A DNA stretch of 64,000 bases from positions 248,001 through 312,000 of the forward strand of contig NJPS01000070.1 in the NCBI GenBank assembly GCA_002946415.1, in the 5' to 3' direction. Below the pieces are notes generated by a model. That model searched no databases, was not told the DNA's origin, and saw nothing but the letters and a program-made list of their open reading frames with translations. Below, piece by piece: positions 46,724-58,397 of this stretch; within the stretch, counting starts at the first letter, position 1; every line of letters starts with the position of its first letter. Origin of the DNA: Rutstroemia sp. NJR-2017a BVV2 (Eukaryota > Ascomycota > Leotiomycetes > Helotiales > Rutstroemiaceae). Made by a program: the position numbers and the translations under genes.

Positions 46724-48262
46724 TCATACCTTCACGTTAAGACTGAACCCGTACTTAGCGACTCTCAGAGCAGCATATATGAGGCTCGCCACGCAGGCTG
46801 TTACACCACTGAAAGACCATAGTCCAATCCAATTCAGCGGTTCGACTGTGCCTAAGATAGCGCCAGCACCTGGCCCGCCAGCCAATACACCAAAGGCGAT
46901 CATGGCATAGCCTTGACCGATTCTTGTTCCGATCAATGACTTGTTTTCCGTTAAAGCAACCATGCAGACTGGTGGCATCGCAATGAAGACACCACTAAAG
47001 AATCCAATCAACACTGCGAGAATGATGATGGCTGCTTCGTTTTTGACTGCCATCATAATGAGAAGCAAGACTCCCGTAAGCAATGCTCCTGGCGTCAATA
47101 CATTGAACAGTCCAATCTTATCGGAGATGGCATTAGGGGCGATACGTCCAAATATAGATGCTGTATTGAAGATCGCGATAATGTAGAAGGACATATCCTC
47201 GTTCAAAACATGCTGCTGAAGTGAGAAATAGGATAGATAGAAAAACACAATGTTGAGACCAATGAAACCAATGAGGGTTGCGATTGTAAAGACCATGTAA
47301 GGCCAATCTGTGAAAGCCGTCCAGTCAACCAGTGCCCTCGGTTTTGGTGACTTTAGTCGCATCTTCATCACGGAAATGGGTATCAATAAAGTGCCCAGCG
47401 CGATGAAGCCCATAGCCCTTACAGCCCACGGAAATCCAATCTGATCGATCAACCGATGCAAGACAATTGGATAGATGACGCCACCAAAAGAAGAGCCGGA
47501 CGCTGCAATGCCAACCGCAAGCCCAATCTTCGTACTGAAGTACGTAGGCAGTACAGAAACACAGGGTACAAAAAGGCACCCGGCACCGATTCCAGCACAG
47601 AAACCTTGGGCAAGCAGTACTTGCCAGTATTGGCTGGAGATACTGAGCATCATATGACCGAAAACAATCATGAAGCTGCCGACCACCATCAAAGTTCGCA
47701 GGTAACCCCGATCGTAGATAGGCCCAGCAAAGACGCCAGTCACCAGAACCATAAATGATTGTATCGAGCCGATCCAGGATATGTCTGAAGACGATTTGTC
47801 GAACAGCGCGCCAGATTCGTAGTAGGTTTGGAAAGCTCCAAACGCATTCAGGATACCCCATGTATTGAAGAACAGCATGAAGCCGCCGACGACATGCAGC
47901 CACTAAATGTTTTTCAATTGTCAGCATCGCATTCGCATGAGGATTCGGGACGGAGGAAGATTTGAGATCGCGTTAGGGGCAGAACATCGGTTGAGGATGT
48001 ATAGATACGAAGAGAAAATTGCACGCACTGCTGTGATACCGCCATTGGGTGGAGGGCTCGGGACAGCGACGGGAGGCTCCACATTCGGGGGGACAAGTTC
48101 AGTTGCGGACTGTGACGAAAGTTCGGGTCGCTTTTCTTCTGGGGCGGCAAGACTTGCAAGACTTGGTTCGTGACGCATGGTCTCTTCAGAGGTGGCTGAG
48201 CCGGGCTTTAAAGCCATTGGCAGAAGCGGAATGGGAACCTTTGACTGGAGCTCTTCTCCCAT
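46724..48262 (-). CDS. monocarboxylate-transporter-like MFS protein
   Basis: Two exons, 48262-48029 and 47902-46724, give 470 residues. A hydrophilic Pro/Ser-rich head of about 75 residues precedes GGITAWLHVVGGFMLFFNTWG, the MCT-type TM1 with the fungal NTWG motif. Twelve membrane segments follow, with a loop 6-7 containing MRLKSPKPRALVDWTAFTDW. Starts at 48262 and 48178 are both possible; 48262 was taken as the first in frame. Fungal MCT-like proteins move monocarboxylates, riboflavin or aromatic acids across the plasma membrane. Divergent from the Fe-dependent dehydrogenase across 509 bases with a CGG-N3-CCG palindrome, so uptake of an acid substrate for the neighbouring enzymes is a fair inference. 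Confidence 0.87.
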
Positions 48263-48771
48263 TTTCGTGCATGATAGTATGACAATATGAACAGAGAAGA
48301 AACGATCTATATAAGAGATATAGCCCTTGCGATATCTTTGCCCCCAACTGTGTGGCGCAAGGTTTTCGCATCGCGGCAATAACTAGCTTACCGGCTTACC
48401 GGACTTAAGAAGATCAGTTGTATCTAATTATGGACTGTCATCTTGACTTCTCGCTGCCAGTTTGGTCTCTCGGGCGAGTGATGTATTTCTCGGACTCCAC
48501 TTGAGTTTCTCGGCCGGTTGCTACTGTACATAAGATTATATAAGGGATTGATTTTAGATGTTATAAGACTCTATCTATCAAATATTCTATTACTAAGCTT
48601 TTCGACGTGGCCCAAGCTTTGGTCAATCCTAACTCTCAGCCGGCAAACGGAATCCGAAAACTTCAACATAAGAAACGTCGTGTACCGAGCCCAAAGGGTA
48701 GGAGTATCGCGATGGGATAAATTGTAATCGATGCCTGTAGTGAAGATGGCACTTACTTCATCTCACAAGTC
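48263..48771. promoter_or_regulatory. bidirectional promoter of transporter and Fe-ADH
   Basis: 509 bases between two divergent start codons. Besides the palindrome at 48648, it contains repeated TTTCTCGG words (48486, 48506) and a duplicated TTACCGG (48388 and 48396). Confidence 0.55.
48648..48659 (+). promoter_or_regulatory. CGG-N3-CCGAAA palindromic site 1
   Basis: CGGAATCCGAAA, 113 bases before the Fe-ADH ATG. Inverted CGG triplets with a fixed spacer are the classic binding form of Zn2Cys6 dimers. The same 12-base pattern recurs at 50148 and 53162. Confidence 0.55.
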
Positions 48772-49977
48772 ATGGCTGCCAACAACTCCCCCACAGACGT
48801 ATCTCTATCTGGCCACTGGGTGCCACGATTGAACGTGAAAAATGTTTATTATGGTTCAGGATGCGTTGAGCAGCATCTGATTAACACCCTTCCTACACCG
48901 TCCTCTAAAGTTTTCATTGTAACTGGCACGTCGCTGGCAACGAAGACCCCACTCGTGCAGCAGCTTGAGCGTTTACTTGGCGAGCACCACGCCGGGACGG
49001 TGTCAGATATTCGCCAGCATGGACCAATTGCTGATGTCGACAAGGCTGTCAAGACTGTTCTAGATCATGGCCATGTAGATACAATCTTGTCACTTGGCGG
49101 GGGCTCACCGATCGATACCGCAAAGGTCATCTCACTACGGGTCAAGGAGAAGTCCGGGGCTTTTCTCACGCATCTGACAATTCCAACCACATTGAGTGCT
49201 GCTGAGGTTAGTAACATACTTTGACTATCTGATTACCATCTGAATGAAATACAGTGCACGGCTGGAGGTGGCTATACTAAGCCAGACGGCGTGAAGGTTG
49301 GATTCCGCATACCAGAGATGGGCGTATCTGGCATTTTCTACGACCCACAATATGCGCGCTACACACCAAAGGATCTCTGGGTGACAACCGGCATGCGGGC
49401 TATGGATCATGCCGTCGAATGCATGTATCATCCTACATCGAGTGAAGTACCTTGGAAGGCGCTTTCACAATGGGCCGTTGGCGAGCTTTTTGAGTGTCTT
49501 CCCCAGGCCAATGCATCTCATCCATCTGATGAGAACGTTATCCTAAGGCTTATGCTCGCAGCGTACGCAAGCTCTGGGTTGAAAGGTGAAAACATCAAGG
49601 GGGGCATGGGTCTTTCTCATAGTCTCGGACATGCACTGGGTAGTCCCTACAACATTCCGCATGGGGTGACTTCGTGTATAACGCTTGGAAAGGTGGTTCG
49701 TCTGAAAGCCCGCGAATCACCGGAAAATGCCAGGCAGATTGCCCGTCTGCTGCCATCAACAGGAGGTTCTAAAACTGGTGACGATTTGCGGGACGCCCTT
49801 GAGGTTGGCGATCGTATCATTGCATTAGTTAGCTCCCTTGATTTAAATGTTCGCACTCTATCTGGTTGGGGTGTTAGTGAGGATGAGATCCCTATCATTG
49901 TACAGAGAGCTCTGGGAGGGGTGGATGAAGGGGCGGTATTTGATTCGGTAAAAGAGCTTGTACAAACACTATTCTAA
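48772..49977 (+). CDS. iron-dependent alcohol dehydrogenase, maleylacetate-reductase-like
   Basis: Two exons, 48772-49206 and 49255-49977, give 385 residues. The N-terminal nucleotide-binding half has SLGGGSPIDTAK (about 101-112), the glycine-rich pyrophosphate loop of group III ADHs. Metal ligands are visible as Asp and His in MRAMDHAVE and His in GLSHSLGHALG and IPHG. VYYGSGC near the start and TIPTTLSAAE fit the maleylacetate reductase branch, NAD(P)H enzymes that reduce maleylacetate to 3-oxoadipate at the end of hydroxyquinol/resorcinol degradation. That pathway needs an intradiol dioxygenase, which is not in this window, so another substrate is possible. Adjacent to an aromatic-type FAD monooxygenase on the same strand. 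Confidence 0.88.
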
Positions 49978-50312
49978 GCAATTATGGAGATAAGCAATTC
50001 TGAATATCATTCGTACCCTCCGCGAGTCCGCGTGTGTCAAAATGTTAATCTAACTTCCACACAAATAATTCACTTCTAGAGTGCTCACAGAGCAAATACA
50101 TGTGAATTCTGATATTACCCCGCATCTTGTCGTTCTCCCCTTGGTTTCGGCAGCCGAAACCCAGATACACCAGACTTCGGGCTGTGCAGACCGCAGCTAT
50201 CCAGATCAATATCAACCTCAGCGCTTGCGCCTTTACTTATGAATTCATCTAATACAGTATCATCGTACTCATTAGACAGCGACAAAGAAAGAAAAGAAAA
50301 GAAATCCGAACA
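49978..50312. other. promoter region of FAD monooxygenase
   Basis: Contains the palindrome at 50148. No gene. Confidence 0.6.
50148..50159 (+). promoter_or_regulatory. CGG-N3-CCGAAA palindromic site 2
   Basis: TTTCGGCAGCCGAAACCC is a near-perfect extended dyad (TTTCGG/CCGAAA) 154 bases before the FAD monooxygenase ATG. Confidence 0.6.
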
Positions 50313-51812
50313 ATGGCAACCAAGAACGTTTCAGAAGAACCTCATATTCTTATCATTGGTGCAGGTGTGTTTCATTCGTGATTGATACTTACCCGAGCTA
50401 CTTTACTGACTCGTATTTAGGTATCACCGGCCTTGTGCTTGCTCAAGCATTGAAAAAGGTCTTTCTCCACTCCCCGAAAGCATTGCATGAAGAAAATGTA
50501 CTCATTCCCCACAGGAAGGCATTCGTTACTCGATATTCGAGAAAGATGCCTCACTCAACGTGCGTAGCAATGAGTGGACAATGGCTATTCACTGGTCATT
50601 AGACCGTCTTGAAACTCTCCTGCCGCCAGCCATTTACTCCAACATGGAGAAAGCTTCATGCAACCCAGCAATCCCCATCAATGCTGGTGGCAACTATCCC
50701 ATCATTCACGGCGAGACTGGCAACATTCTTGCCGGTGTCCCATACAAGAAAGGATTGCGTGTCCCACGTAGCAAAATGAGAAAATTATGTGGTGAGAACA
50801 TTGACGTTCAGTACGGCAAGCACCTCAGTGAGATTGAATTTGGCGCAAACGGACAAGGCGTCACGGCCAAATTCACCGACGGCACTTCAGTCACAGGAAC
50901 TCTGCTAGTAGGAGCTGATGGGGCTCGTTCTCGAGCTCGGGAAGTTGCCCTTGGTTCAGCGGAGAAAGCAGCAGTCACTGCGTTCCCCATCTGGCACATG
51001 AATCTAACCGTATGCTACAACGACGCTAAAAAAGCCCGGTATCTACGCTCCGAGTTCCCTACCAGTTTCCTCGCCCTCAGCGACCGCTCTTTCCATGCTT
51101 TCCAATCCATCTCCAGTATGCCAGATGGTCCTGATCATCCTGAAACCTGGGTTTTCCATCTTGCTATGGCGTGGAGAGGTGAGGCCAGACACGATCTTAG
51201 TTATGCTGAGCGCTTGGCTATCATAAAGGAGAAAGCGGCTGGGTTGGCGGAACCTGCTCGTTCATCGTTCCTGTGGATTCCGGAGGATACGCAGGTTCAT
51301 AAGGCGGATATTAGTTATTGGATTACTGAGCCTTGGGATAACCACCAAGGCCGGCTCACTCTAGTAGGGGATGCTGCGCACCCTATGCCACCGTGTACGT
51401 TCTGCTTCTTTATTCCTCATTTGACATAAGTTTCCCCCCCTCGTACATACACTAACAAGCTACATGTCCATACACAGATCGAGGACAAGGACTAAACCAC
51501 TGTATAACCGACATCTTCGACCTTATTGCAGCGATCAAAGCGACAACCCAAGGTGAGAAGACTCAGGATACAGCGATCTCCGAGTATGAAGCGTCACTTA
51601 TCCCTCGCGGTGCGGAGGAGGTCAAGTGCTCGGTTGAGAATGGAGTTATGCTTCATGACTGGGAGAAGGTAAAGCAGAGTCCGGTGTTTACGGCGGGATT
51701 CCGTCCAATGAAGGGCCATGATAATTGGGAGACGAATGAGGATCATGCAGAGAACCAGAAGAAGGCGGAAGCGGCGCGGAGAAAAGCGAATAGTGTCGAA
51801 GTTGTGTCTTGA
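50313..51812 (+). CDS. FAD-dependent monooxygenase, salicylate hydroxylase-like
   Basis: Four exons, 50313-50364, 50421-50458, 50515-51394 and 51478-51812, give 434 residues. The FAD Rossmann motif LIIGAGITGL (about 14-23) is split by the first intron, the DG motif is LLVGADGARSRAR (about 187-199) and the GD motif is LTLVGDAAHPMPP (about 314-326). These three motifs in this order define class A flavin aromatic hydroxylases. It should use NAD(P)H and oxygen to hydroxylate a phenolic or a related ring compound. No signal peptide. Next to a maleylacetate-reductase-like enzyme and an EthD protein, which fits aromatic catabolism or tailoring of a phenolic metabolite. Confidence 0.9.
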
Positions 51813-52356
51813 GGTTGAGAATCGCTGGAGATTTGGATTTAGATTGGGATAGATTTATAAAATATGTGCAGATCTTAATGTTCTTGCTCCGAGTTTTCTC
51901 TGTTGCATGACAAGATGATTTATGAAATGTTCTCAGGGAGATCACGTAACACGAGATTACTGTGGGAATGAGATTCAATGGACTATGGAAGTGACTACAG
52001 TCTACCGGAATCATTTGATTGTACGGCACAGGCCTACACGAGGGCATTCAGACAACTAGTTAGTTCCATGTAGTAAAAGACAGCAGGAATATTAATGGCC
52101 ACCTCTAACTGTAGCTTAAGAGAATCAGACTTCATCGAACACTGTATTTAATCACCTTCTTGATGATTATGGTGCCTAGTTCAACCCCATTTAACCCACA
52201 ATTAACAACCACTTTTCTCTAGTTCACTGCATAAGTCCCTTCAGAGCACCCCATGAATGGGGAATTCAATGATGCAAATATCGATTGTGATTTTTCAAAA
52301 CCCGATAATCAAACTCAGTATATTTACTTCTCCACTGTCTTCCCTCATGCCTCTCT
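51813..52356. other. intergenic, convergent 3' ends
   Basis: Between the FAD monooxygenase and the EthD gene. No gene seen. Confidence 0.55.
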
Positions 52357-52832
52357 TCACTCTACCACTAACTCCCCATCCTTAACATGTTTCTCATACC
52401 ACCCATACGACATCAGCGTATTCGCCGGATCCGAAAAATGTTTATGATCCGGATTCACCACATTCACGAAATGTGGATCATTCTTCACATCCACATAGTC
52501 CTGAACATTTCTAAAAACAATCGTAATGAACGCATCATTTTCGGAGCGATTGACGTTTGGTAAGTTGGGGAAAAGGTGTTCGAGATCTTTCATGCATTCG
52601 GATGAGGCGTGATGCTGCATGACTAGTTAATGACTTTGATGGGAATAGCATGGATGACGGGAAGGAAGGGAAGACGAACCATATTGTAATCCACTATCTT
52701 TTTATCAACTAATAGTTGCTTGAGATGACCGGCGTGCGTTTCGCTGATGTATCTGTGGTATTCATCTTCGTCCATGCCTGGTTTACGCTTGGCGCAAATG
52801 GTGATGGAGAATAAGCCTTGAGATTTGCCCAT
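52357..52832 (-). CDS. EthD-domain protein
   Basis: Two exons, 52832-52680 and 52614-52357, give 136 residues. A dimeric alpha+beta barrel of the EthD type is suggested by FSITICAKRKPGMDEDEYHR at the start (first strand and helix), the conserved ISETHAGHLKQLL and DPHFVNVVNPDHKHFSDP near 105-120. Such small proteins act as dehydratases, decarboxylases or cyclases in fungal polyketide tailoring, or accompany oxidative degradation enzymes. No transmembrane or signal segment. Divergent from a P450 over 594 bases containing palindromic site 3, so the two are probably expressed together. Confidence 0.86.
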
Positions 52833-53426
52833 TTTTATTGTGTAAGTTTCAACTGAGGAGTGGTTCTACCGGGTAACAGCGTGAGGATACTCGCTCTCTT
52901 TCATTCAAAGCATCAACGGTATATATGATGGTAAAGAGGAAGTCGCGTCTTTCACATGGCGTGCATCTTATGGAGACGAATATTTTGCTAATCAAGGCCG
53001 GAACCCGGGAGACTTTTCAATTATCGTCAATCACAAAAAGCCGTCCAGTAATGTTATTGTGCAGCCTTTTACAACCACAAGAGCTCTAACTTTCACTGAA
53101 GGCTCTAATGTCTACCTGCGCCGGGAGTTGTGAATGAGGTGAAAATCACGTGATAAGACTTCGGAAGCCGAAACCCCGGTTCTATACGGAAGTAGCACCC
53201 GAGAGTTGCTGACGATAGGATCCACATCCCATAAGCAGAAATGTAGCAAAACATGCCAATGCTCGTGCGGAAGCTGATGTGGGAAAAGCTAATAGGGTTA
53301 TAGAATAGGTCTGATGAGATTGTGTAACTCAAACAAGGGCGTCGACTCGCATCTATCTGCACATCTTTTTCTTTGGTCACACCTCCAACTCGAATCTAAG
53401 AGCGACAGCAGATATCTTCAGCAGTC
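52833..53426. promoter_or_regulatory. bidirectional promoter of EthD and P450 genes
   Basis: 594 bases between divergent starts. Includes an E-box/GATA/palindrome composite at 53147-53173. Confidence 0.55.
53147..53173 (+). promoter_or_regulatory. CACGTG, GATAAG and CGG-N3-CCGAAA site 3
   Basis: CACGTG at 53147-53152 overlaps GATAAG at 53152-53157, followed four bases later by CGGAAGCCGAAA at 53162-53173. Located 254 bases before the P450 ATG and 330 before the EthD ATG. Confidence 0.55.
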
Positions 53427-55085
53427 ATGGCGATACTTACTTTTGTTCCTCTTAGCTTCGTCCTGATCGCACCACTTATCTACGTGGTAGTAACCCGTTA
53501 CCAAATCTACCAAAAGCTCTCAGGTTTCAAGGGCCCGTTCCTGGCCTCAATCTCCGACTTGTGGCTGCTCAAACAGTCTCTAAAGCATCGCCAGCACCAT
53601 GCACTGGAAGAGGTTTTAGATAGATATGGGTCTTATGCGAGGATTGCACCTAACATGGTGGTCACAAATGATCCAGATTTGTTGCGGTATATGAGCGCAC
53701 CGCGTTCTCCTTGGAGACGTGCTGGCTGGTATGAGATCCATAAATTTGATGCTACAACGGACAACATTTTCAGTACAACAGATGAGAAGAAGCACACACT
53801 CCTAAGAAGTAAATTGGGCCCTGCGGTATGTCTGTTCGGTCTTCTTAACCTCCTTTGCCCCACAAAGATGTTCATGCTTGTGCATTCGCATACTGATAAG
53901 GTCATAGTATTCTGGAAAGGGTGTTGATAATCTTGAGTCTTCTATCGAGGATCAAATCAACATCATGTTGAATATGCTCCGTCGCGACCACACCAACAGC
54001 GGTCGAGTAGTAGACATGAGCCGATTGTCCCAGTACTTCACTCTGGATGTTCTATCTGCGATTGCATTTGGTCGAGCATTTGGTTATCTCGAGGCCAATG
54101 AAGATCTGTGGAATTATATCTCCATCACCCAAAAATTCATACCGATGTTCGAATTGGCTTCCGATTTCCCGTGGCTGCAGAAACACCTCTTTGGCAATCC
54201 AATTATCGCAAAACTGATGGCACCCAAAGATGAGGATAAAGTGGGACAGGGTAAGATAGCAGAGATAGCACATAAGATGATCGGAGAACGATATGCTCTT
54301 GCCGCCGACGAGGCTGAGAAAGGACGTAACCAGAAGGCAGATATGCTTGGGCATTTCATATCCCACAATCTTTCACAGAAGGAAGCAGAAAGTGAAGCGC
54401 ATCTTCAAATTTTGGCTGGCTCCGAATCCACGTCAACGGCGTTTAATATGACAATGTTGTATATCGTGACTAATCCTCGTGTCTATAAGGCTTTGCAGGC
54501 AGAAATCGATACTGCCGTTGCTTCTGGCAGGATCTCCCCGGATTCTGTGATCAAAGATTCCGAAGCTCGGCAGTTACCCTATTTGCAAGCGGTCATATGG
54601 GAAGGATTGCGAATGTGTCCGCCGCTCTTTGGTTTAATGAGCAAAATCGCTCCACCGGGAGGCGATACGTTCAAAGGGGTTTTCTTCCCAGCTGGGACGG
54701 AAGTTGTTGCGAGCCCATCATCCGTCACTCATCGCAAGGATCTCATCGGTGAAGACGCACATTTATTCCGTCCAGAACGCTGGCTCGAAGCTGATGAAGC
54801 TACGCATGCTCGGTATATGAGCACGGTGGATTTGGTGTTTGGAAGCGGTCGCTTCGGCTGTCTTGGAAAGAATATTGGCATGTTGGAACTTAACAAGGTG
54901 TTCGTAGAGGTACGTTTATTTACAGCCCAAGAACTTCCGTGAACAGATCTGATGTGGTGTACTAGTTACTGCGTCATTTTGACTGGACAATTGAGGACTC
55001 GGTGAGGCCGGTCCAGGAAAGGTTTGGAGCTGGAATATGGATACAGAATGGAATGAACATGATCGTAACCGAGAGAAAGAAGTAG
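53427..55085 (+). CDS. cytochrome P450, pisatin-demethylase-like
   Basis: Three exons, 53427-53825, 53908-54909 and 54966-55085, give 506 residues. A single N-terminal anchor (about 3-22) is followed by the KGP hinge. Helix I carries AGSESTST near 305, the ExxR motif is EGLR near 372, PERW lies near 425 and the haem loop is FGSGRFGCLG near 455. The YSGKGVDNLE stretch and overall layout resemble fungal pisatin demethylases and related detoxifying or tailoring P450s. It would hydroxylate or O-demethylate a hydrophobic compound at the ER with NADPH-P450 reductase. All motifs are intact, in contrast to the two broken P450s in this window. Confidence 0.9.
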
Positions 55086-55679
55086 TGTAGCACCATCACT
55101 TTGTGATAAGGCAAGACCTATTATGATAACCTCAATATAGTTCACATGCAATTACATGCTATTTTGCTTCCACACCTGGTTAATCATCTAGTCTGAATTA
55201 TTCCATGATTACTTTGGAGCACAAGAAATTGCTCCAAAAAAGCCCATCCGCCATCATCTATAGAGTCCATTATACTTTCACTCCACGACCAGTGGTCGCC
55301 ATCGGCAGGCACTGCTGCTGGCCAGTATATTTCGGAGACTGTGAACCGGCCATTATCAAGTAGAGGTTGAATACTATACAACTGCACTATATTCAGCAAC
55401 TCGGGATTTAGTAACCGGAACCGGAACCAGCTTTTGAGGATGCAGTTATCATAGCGAGGAGTCCGGACTCTGTCCGCAGAGAGTGGCAAATCTTACCAAG
55501 CCGAGACATTCTTTCCATCCCATAGTTCTACTCCGTATCTCCTTTCGGACATGCAGATGGCAATTCTGAACATAGCCAGAGACTCTCGTCGCTTACTTTG
55601 GAACCCGAATACTACCCTGCTCGACTCGATTGCCTTGGCAGCATTCTCCACTCAGGATCGGGAAGGGATCGGGATTGGC

Positions 55680-56016
55680 TAGGCTGCGAACCAACCCACC
55701 CGGTGGTTTGGATACCCGCCAGGTTGGGGCACCTATAGGTGGGTACCTACTGGGTGGGTTGGGGGCTATTTTTCCTACCCATGGCCGTCACGGGCCTTTT
55801 TCAGGGATGTGCCACCCCTGATAGGGTAGTGGGTAGGTTGGAATACAGTACCATGCCAAAAGTATTTGGACAGAGTCCGTGCGTTGATCACCAAATAACA
55901 TAAAAATTTGCAGAGGAACGCACGGATCCTGTCCAAATACTTTTGTCACCGTACTGTACCTGTGGGTGGGTTGAAGTGCTCGAAAATGTACCCATGGGTA
56001 CTTATTTCGCAGCCTA
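55680..56016 (-). mobile_element. hAT-type MITE, copy A, with nested insertion
   Basis: Terminal inverted repeat TAGGCTGCGAA at both ends, bordered by the perfect 8-bp duplication GGATTGGC (55672-55679 and 56017-56024). Interior is rich in GGGTACC and GGTGGG words, with no coding capacity. Homologous to copy B at 60435-60674 in opposite orientation. An 8-bp duplication and TAGG ends point to hAT transposase mobilisation. 111 bp of it are a separate insert. Confidence 0.9.
55846..55956. mobile_element. Tc1/mariner-type MITE nested in copy A
   Basis: A 111-bp element with imperfect ~40-bp inverted ends starting CAGTAC, each holding CAAAAGTATTTGGACAG, flanked by TA dinucleotides (55844-55845, 55957-55958). 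TA duplication and the AAAAGTAT..GGACA end type are typical of Tc1/mariner non-autonomous elements. Confidence 0.88.
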
Positions 56017-56453
56017 GGATTGGCATTATCGCATGGCTCATCTTACCGCATGCACGTGGATGGCGAAGACAACAGCATTGCTCAATATGCTGGCGTGGGA
56101 TTGATGTGAGTTGGCCCTCATGGATGCTGCCAAGGAGGTGACTCTGGGCTGATATAATAAGGCGCCGGTTTTTCTATCTTGGTTTTGGTAACATTCCTGT
56201 TCAGCTAGGCAAAAGGGCACTGGGATCCGATGTTGCTTAGTGCAAGATATTTATGCCTCTAGTACATCCTAACACTTCCATTAGCTTGGCGCACAAGGGA
56301 TCCTCAGTTATGGGAGATTTTATATAAGTAGAAGTTTGTTATAGTTCTAGTGAAAGCGTATATTCTAAATGTTTGAAAAGAAAAAATAAACTCTAAAGGT
56401 GTTGAAGACAAAAAAATAAATTACAAAAGAGACTTGCGTCGCTGAGACTGTAG

Positions 56454-58397
56454 CTAAAACTCGGCAGCATCTTGCTGTTTGATCAGCTGTGCTGCATGGT
56501 AGGCCAATGCATAAACAGTTGCCAGCGGGTGGCATGTTGTTAACCCTGGGAAGGTGGAGGAATCAACCACACGAATACCCTTGAGCCCCTTGATTCTCCA
56601 GGTCTTGCCTTCAAGCACAGTACCTAGTGCGACTGTTCCAACCTAGAGTCCATGTTAGTATCTTTTCGACAGGATAAGATCATCATGCAGACTTACAGGA
56701 TGATGGAAAGTTAAGGCTGAATTCTGAATAGCAGTCCATAGATCGGCATCGGATGTCACATTTGGGCCTGGGTAAAGTTCTTTGACAATATAGGGCGAGA
56801 TTGCTGGAGACGAAAAAACTTTTCTCATTTGCTTGTAGCCCCAGAGGACTGCAGCTTTGTCGCCTGCCGAACCGAAGTAGTTTGAATGGATCAATGGTGC
56901 ATCACGATAATCTGCTGAAGCCAGCTGTAGATATCCTGAATCTTCTGGCTGGCCGACAGCGACGAAAGGTGAGACGATGCTAACATTTGGTGTACCGGCG
57001 GACAAGGTTGAGGCAGAATATTGGTATAATAATTGGCCACGATCAGCAGGCAGAGAAGGGTGGTAAGTATCGTTCACTGCTTGGAAGACAGAGTCGGGAA
57101 CTCGTTGAACAGCGAATGCTGCACCACTAGGAACTCCAAGCGGGCCACCGTTAGCACCACCAGCACTTGCATATTCTGCATTTGCTATGGCTGCGAAGGT
57201 GGAGTTCGTAGTAGTTTGCCATAAAGTTTGGATGTTTTGTGTGACTTGGAACTCCATGAAAGCGCAGTGGTGATCTTGTCTAGAAGAATATGTGAGAATG
57301 GCGTTCGCTGAAAGATTTCTAGGTGTCACCACTTACAGATGCTGTCCCACTTGAGGAATATCAGCGACAACTGGTATGTTGAGGGACTTCAAGTGGGCTT
57401 TCGGGCCAACACCAGACAACATGAGGAGCTACGATATCATTAGCACTTCGTCTTCTAGTGAAGGGATAGTTGCAGGTCTCCTTACCTTGGGAGTATTCAG
57501 CGCTCCTGCAGAGAGAATAATCTCTTTAGCTTTGAGTGTAGTCACTTTTTGCGTATTGGGGTTGACATAGGTGACTGAAGTGGCAGTCTTGCCACTGAAT
57601 CCGATCTTTGTAACCTGAGCATCGTGGATCTGCTGGACGTTCCCACGGCCATTCATCTGCCAACCATAAGCCTGTGGCGCATAGTCCCTAGTACGGTTTG
57701 AGGCCCGAATGGTTGGTGTTCCAGTAACAACACCGAGTCCAGTTCCATCATTCAAGTCAACCCATGGAAGGTTGAGGACAGACATCCAAGAGCTGACGAG
57801 GTCTAGAACGAAACCACCGAGGTTTGAATTGGGAGCTGTAAGTTCTAGCGGTCCATTCCCATAAGCTGAGGTGTTGACATGTGGATCGTAATCTAGTTCA
57901 ACGTCCTTGAAATGAACTGTGGATTTGAAGTCTTCAAAGAAGTTCTCCCACTTAAGACCATCATCCCCACTAATTTGGGCCCACTCATCGAAGACTGACG
58001 GGGCCCCACGGCAAGCGCCAAGGTAGTTGACTGCGTGTCCTCCTCCGAAACCACGCCCCTGGGCAAGGGATGGAGCATTGCCATTGAGGTTTGCGTCTGG
58101 TTGAGAACTATAGTTCCAGGTGTATGGCGTGTCCAGCAGTGTTGGTGCGTAACCTGGGACATCAATGGCTTGAACGCCATTAGTGTCTGGCCCTGCCTCC
58201 AGAAGCACTACAGTTACACTGGAATTCCGAGATAACTGCTCTGCAAGGACAAAGCCGGCTGGACCACCACCTACAATAATGTAGTCCGGTGTGGTGTTTG
58301 GTTTAGGCTTCGATGTAGTTGCTTGAGGGAGTGCTGAAGTGATAGAAGTATGAGTGATGAAAGCCAGTAAGGCTGCTTTGGAAACGATTTGTATCAT
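56454..58397 (-). CDS. secreted GMC oxidoreductase
   Basis: Four exons, 58397-57486, 57428-57337, 57279-56697 and 56642-56454, give 591 residues. The start at 58397 is preferred over an upstream Met because it gives a signal peptide ([21 protein letters not shown]). The FAD-binding VGGGPAG (about 43-49) is followed by [10 protein letters not shown], and the second GMC signature is [14 protein letters not shown] across the first intron. The catalytic pair is His in FHHPVGT and His in [11 protein letters not shown]. Many N-glycosylation sites. Such AA3-type flavoenzymes oxidise alcohols or sugars outside the cell, releasing H2O2 or reducing quinones, and could supply co-substrate for LPMOs. Divergent from the NmrA-like gene. 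Confidence 0.9.

Larger units (their letters stand above)
55086..56453. other. intergenic holding nested MITEs
   Basis: Convergent 3' ends of the P450 and GMC genes. Apart from the MITEs at 55680-56016, no gene was recognised. An AT-rich stretch lies near 56330-56430. Confidence 0.55.
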
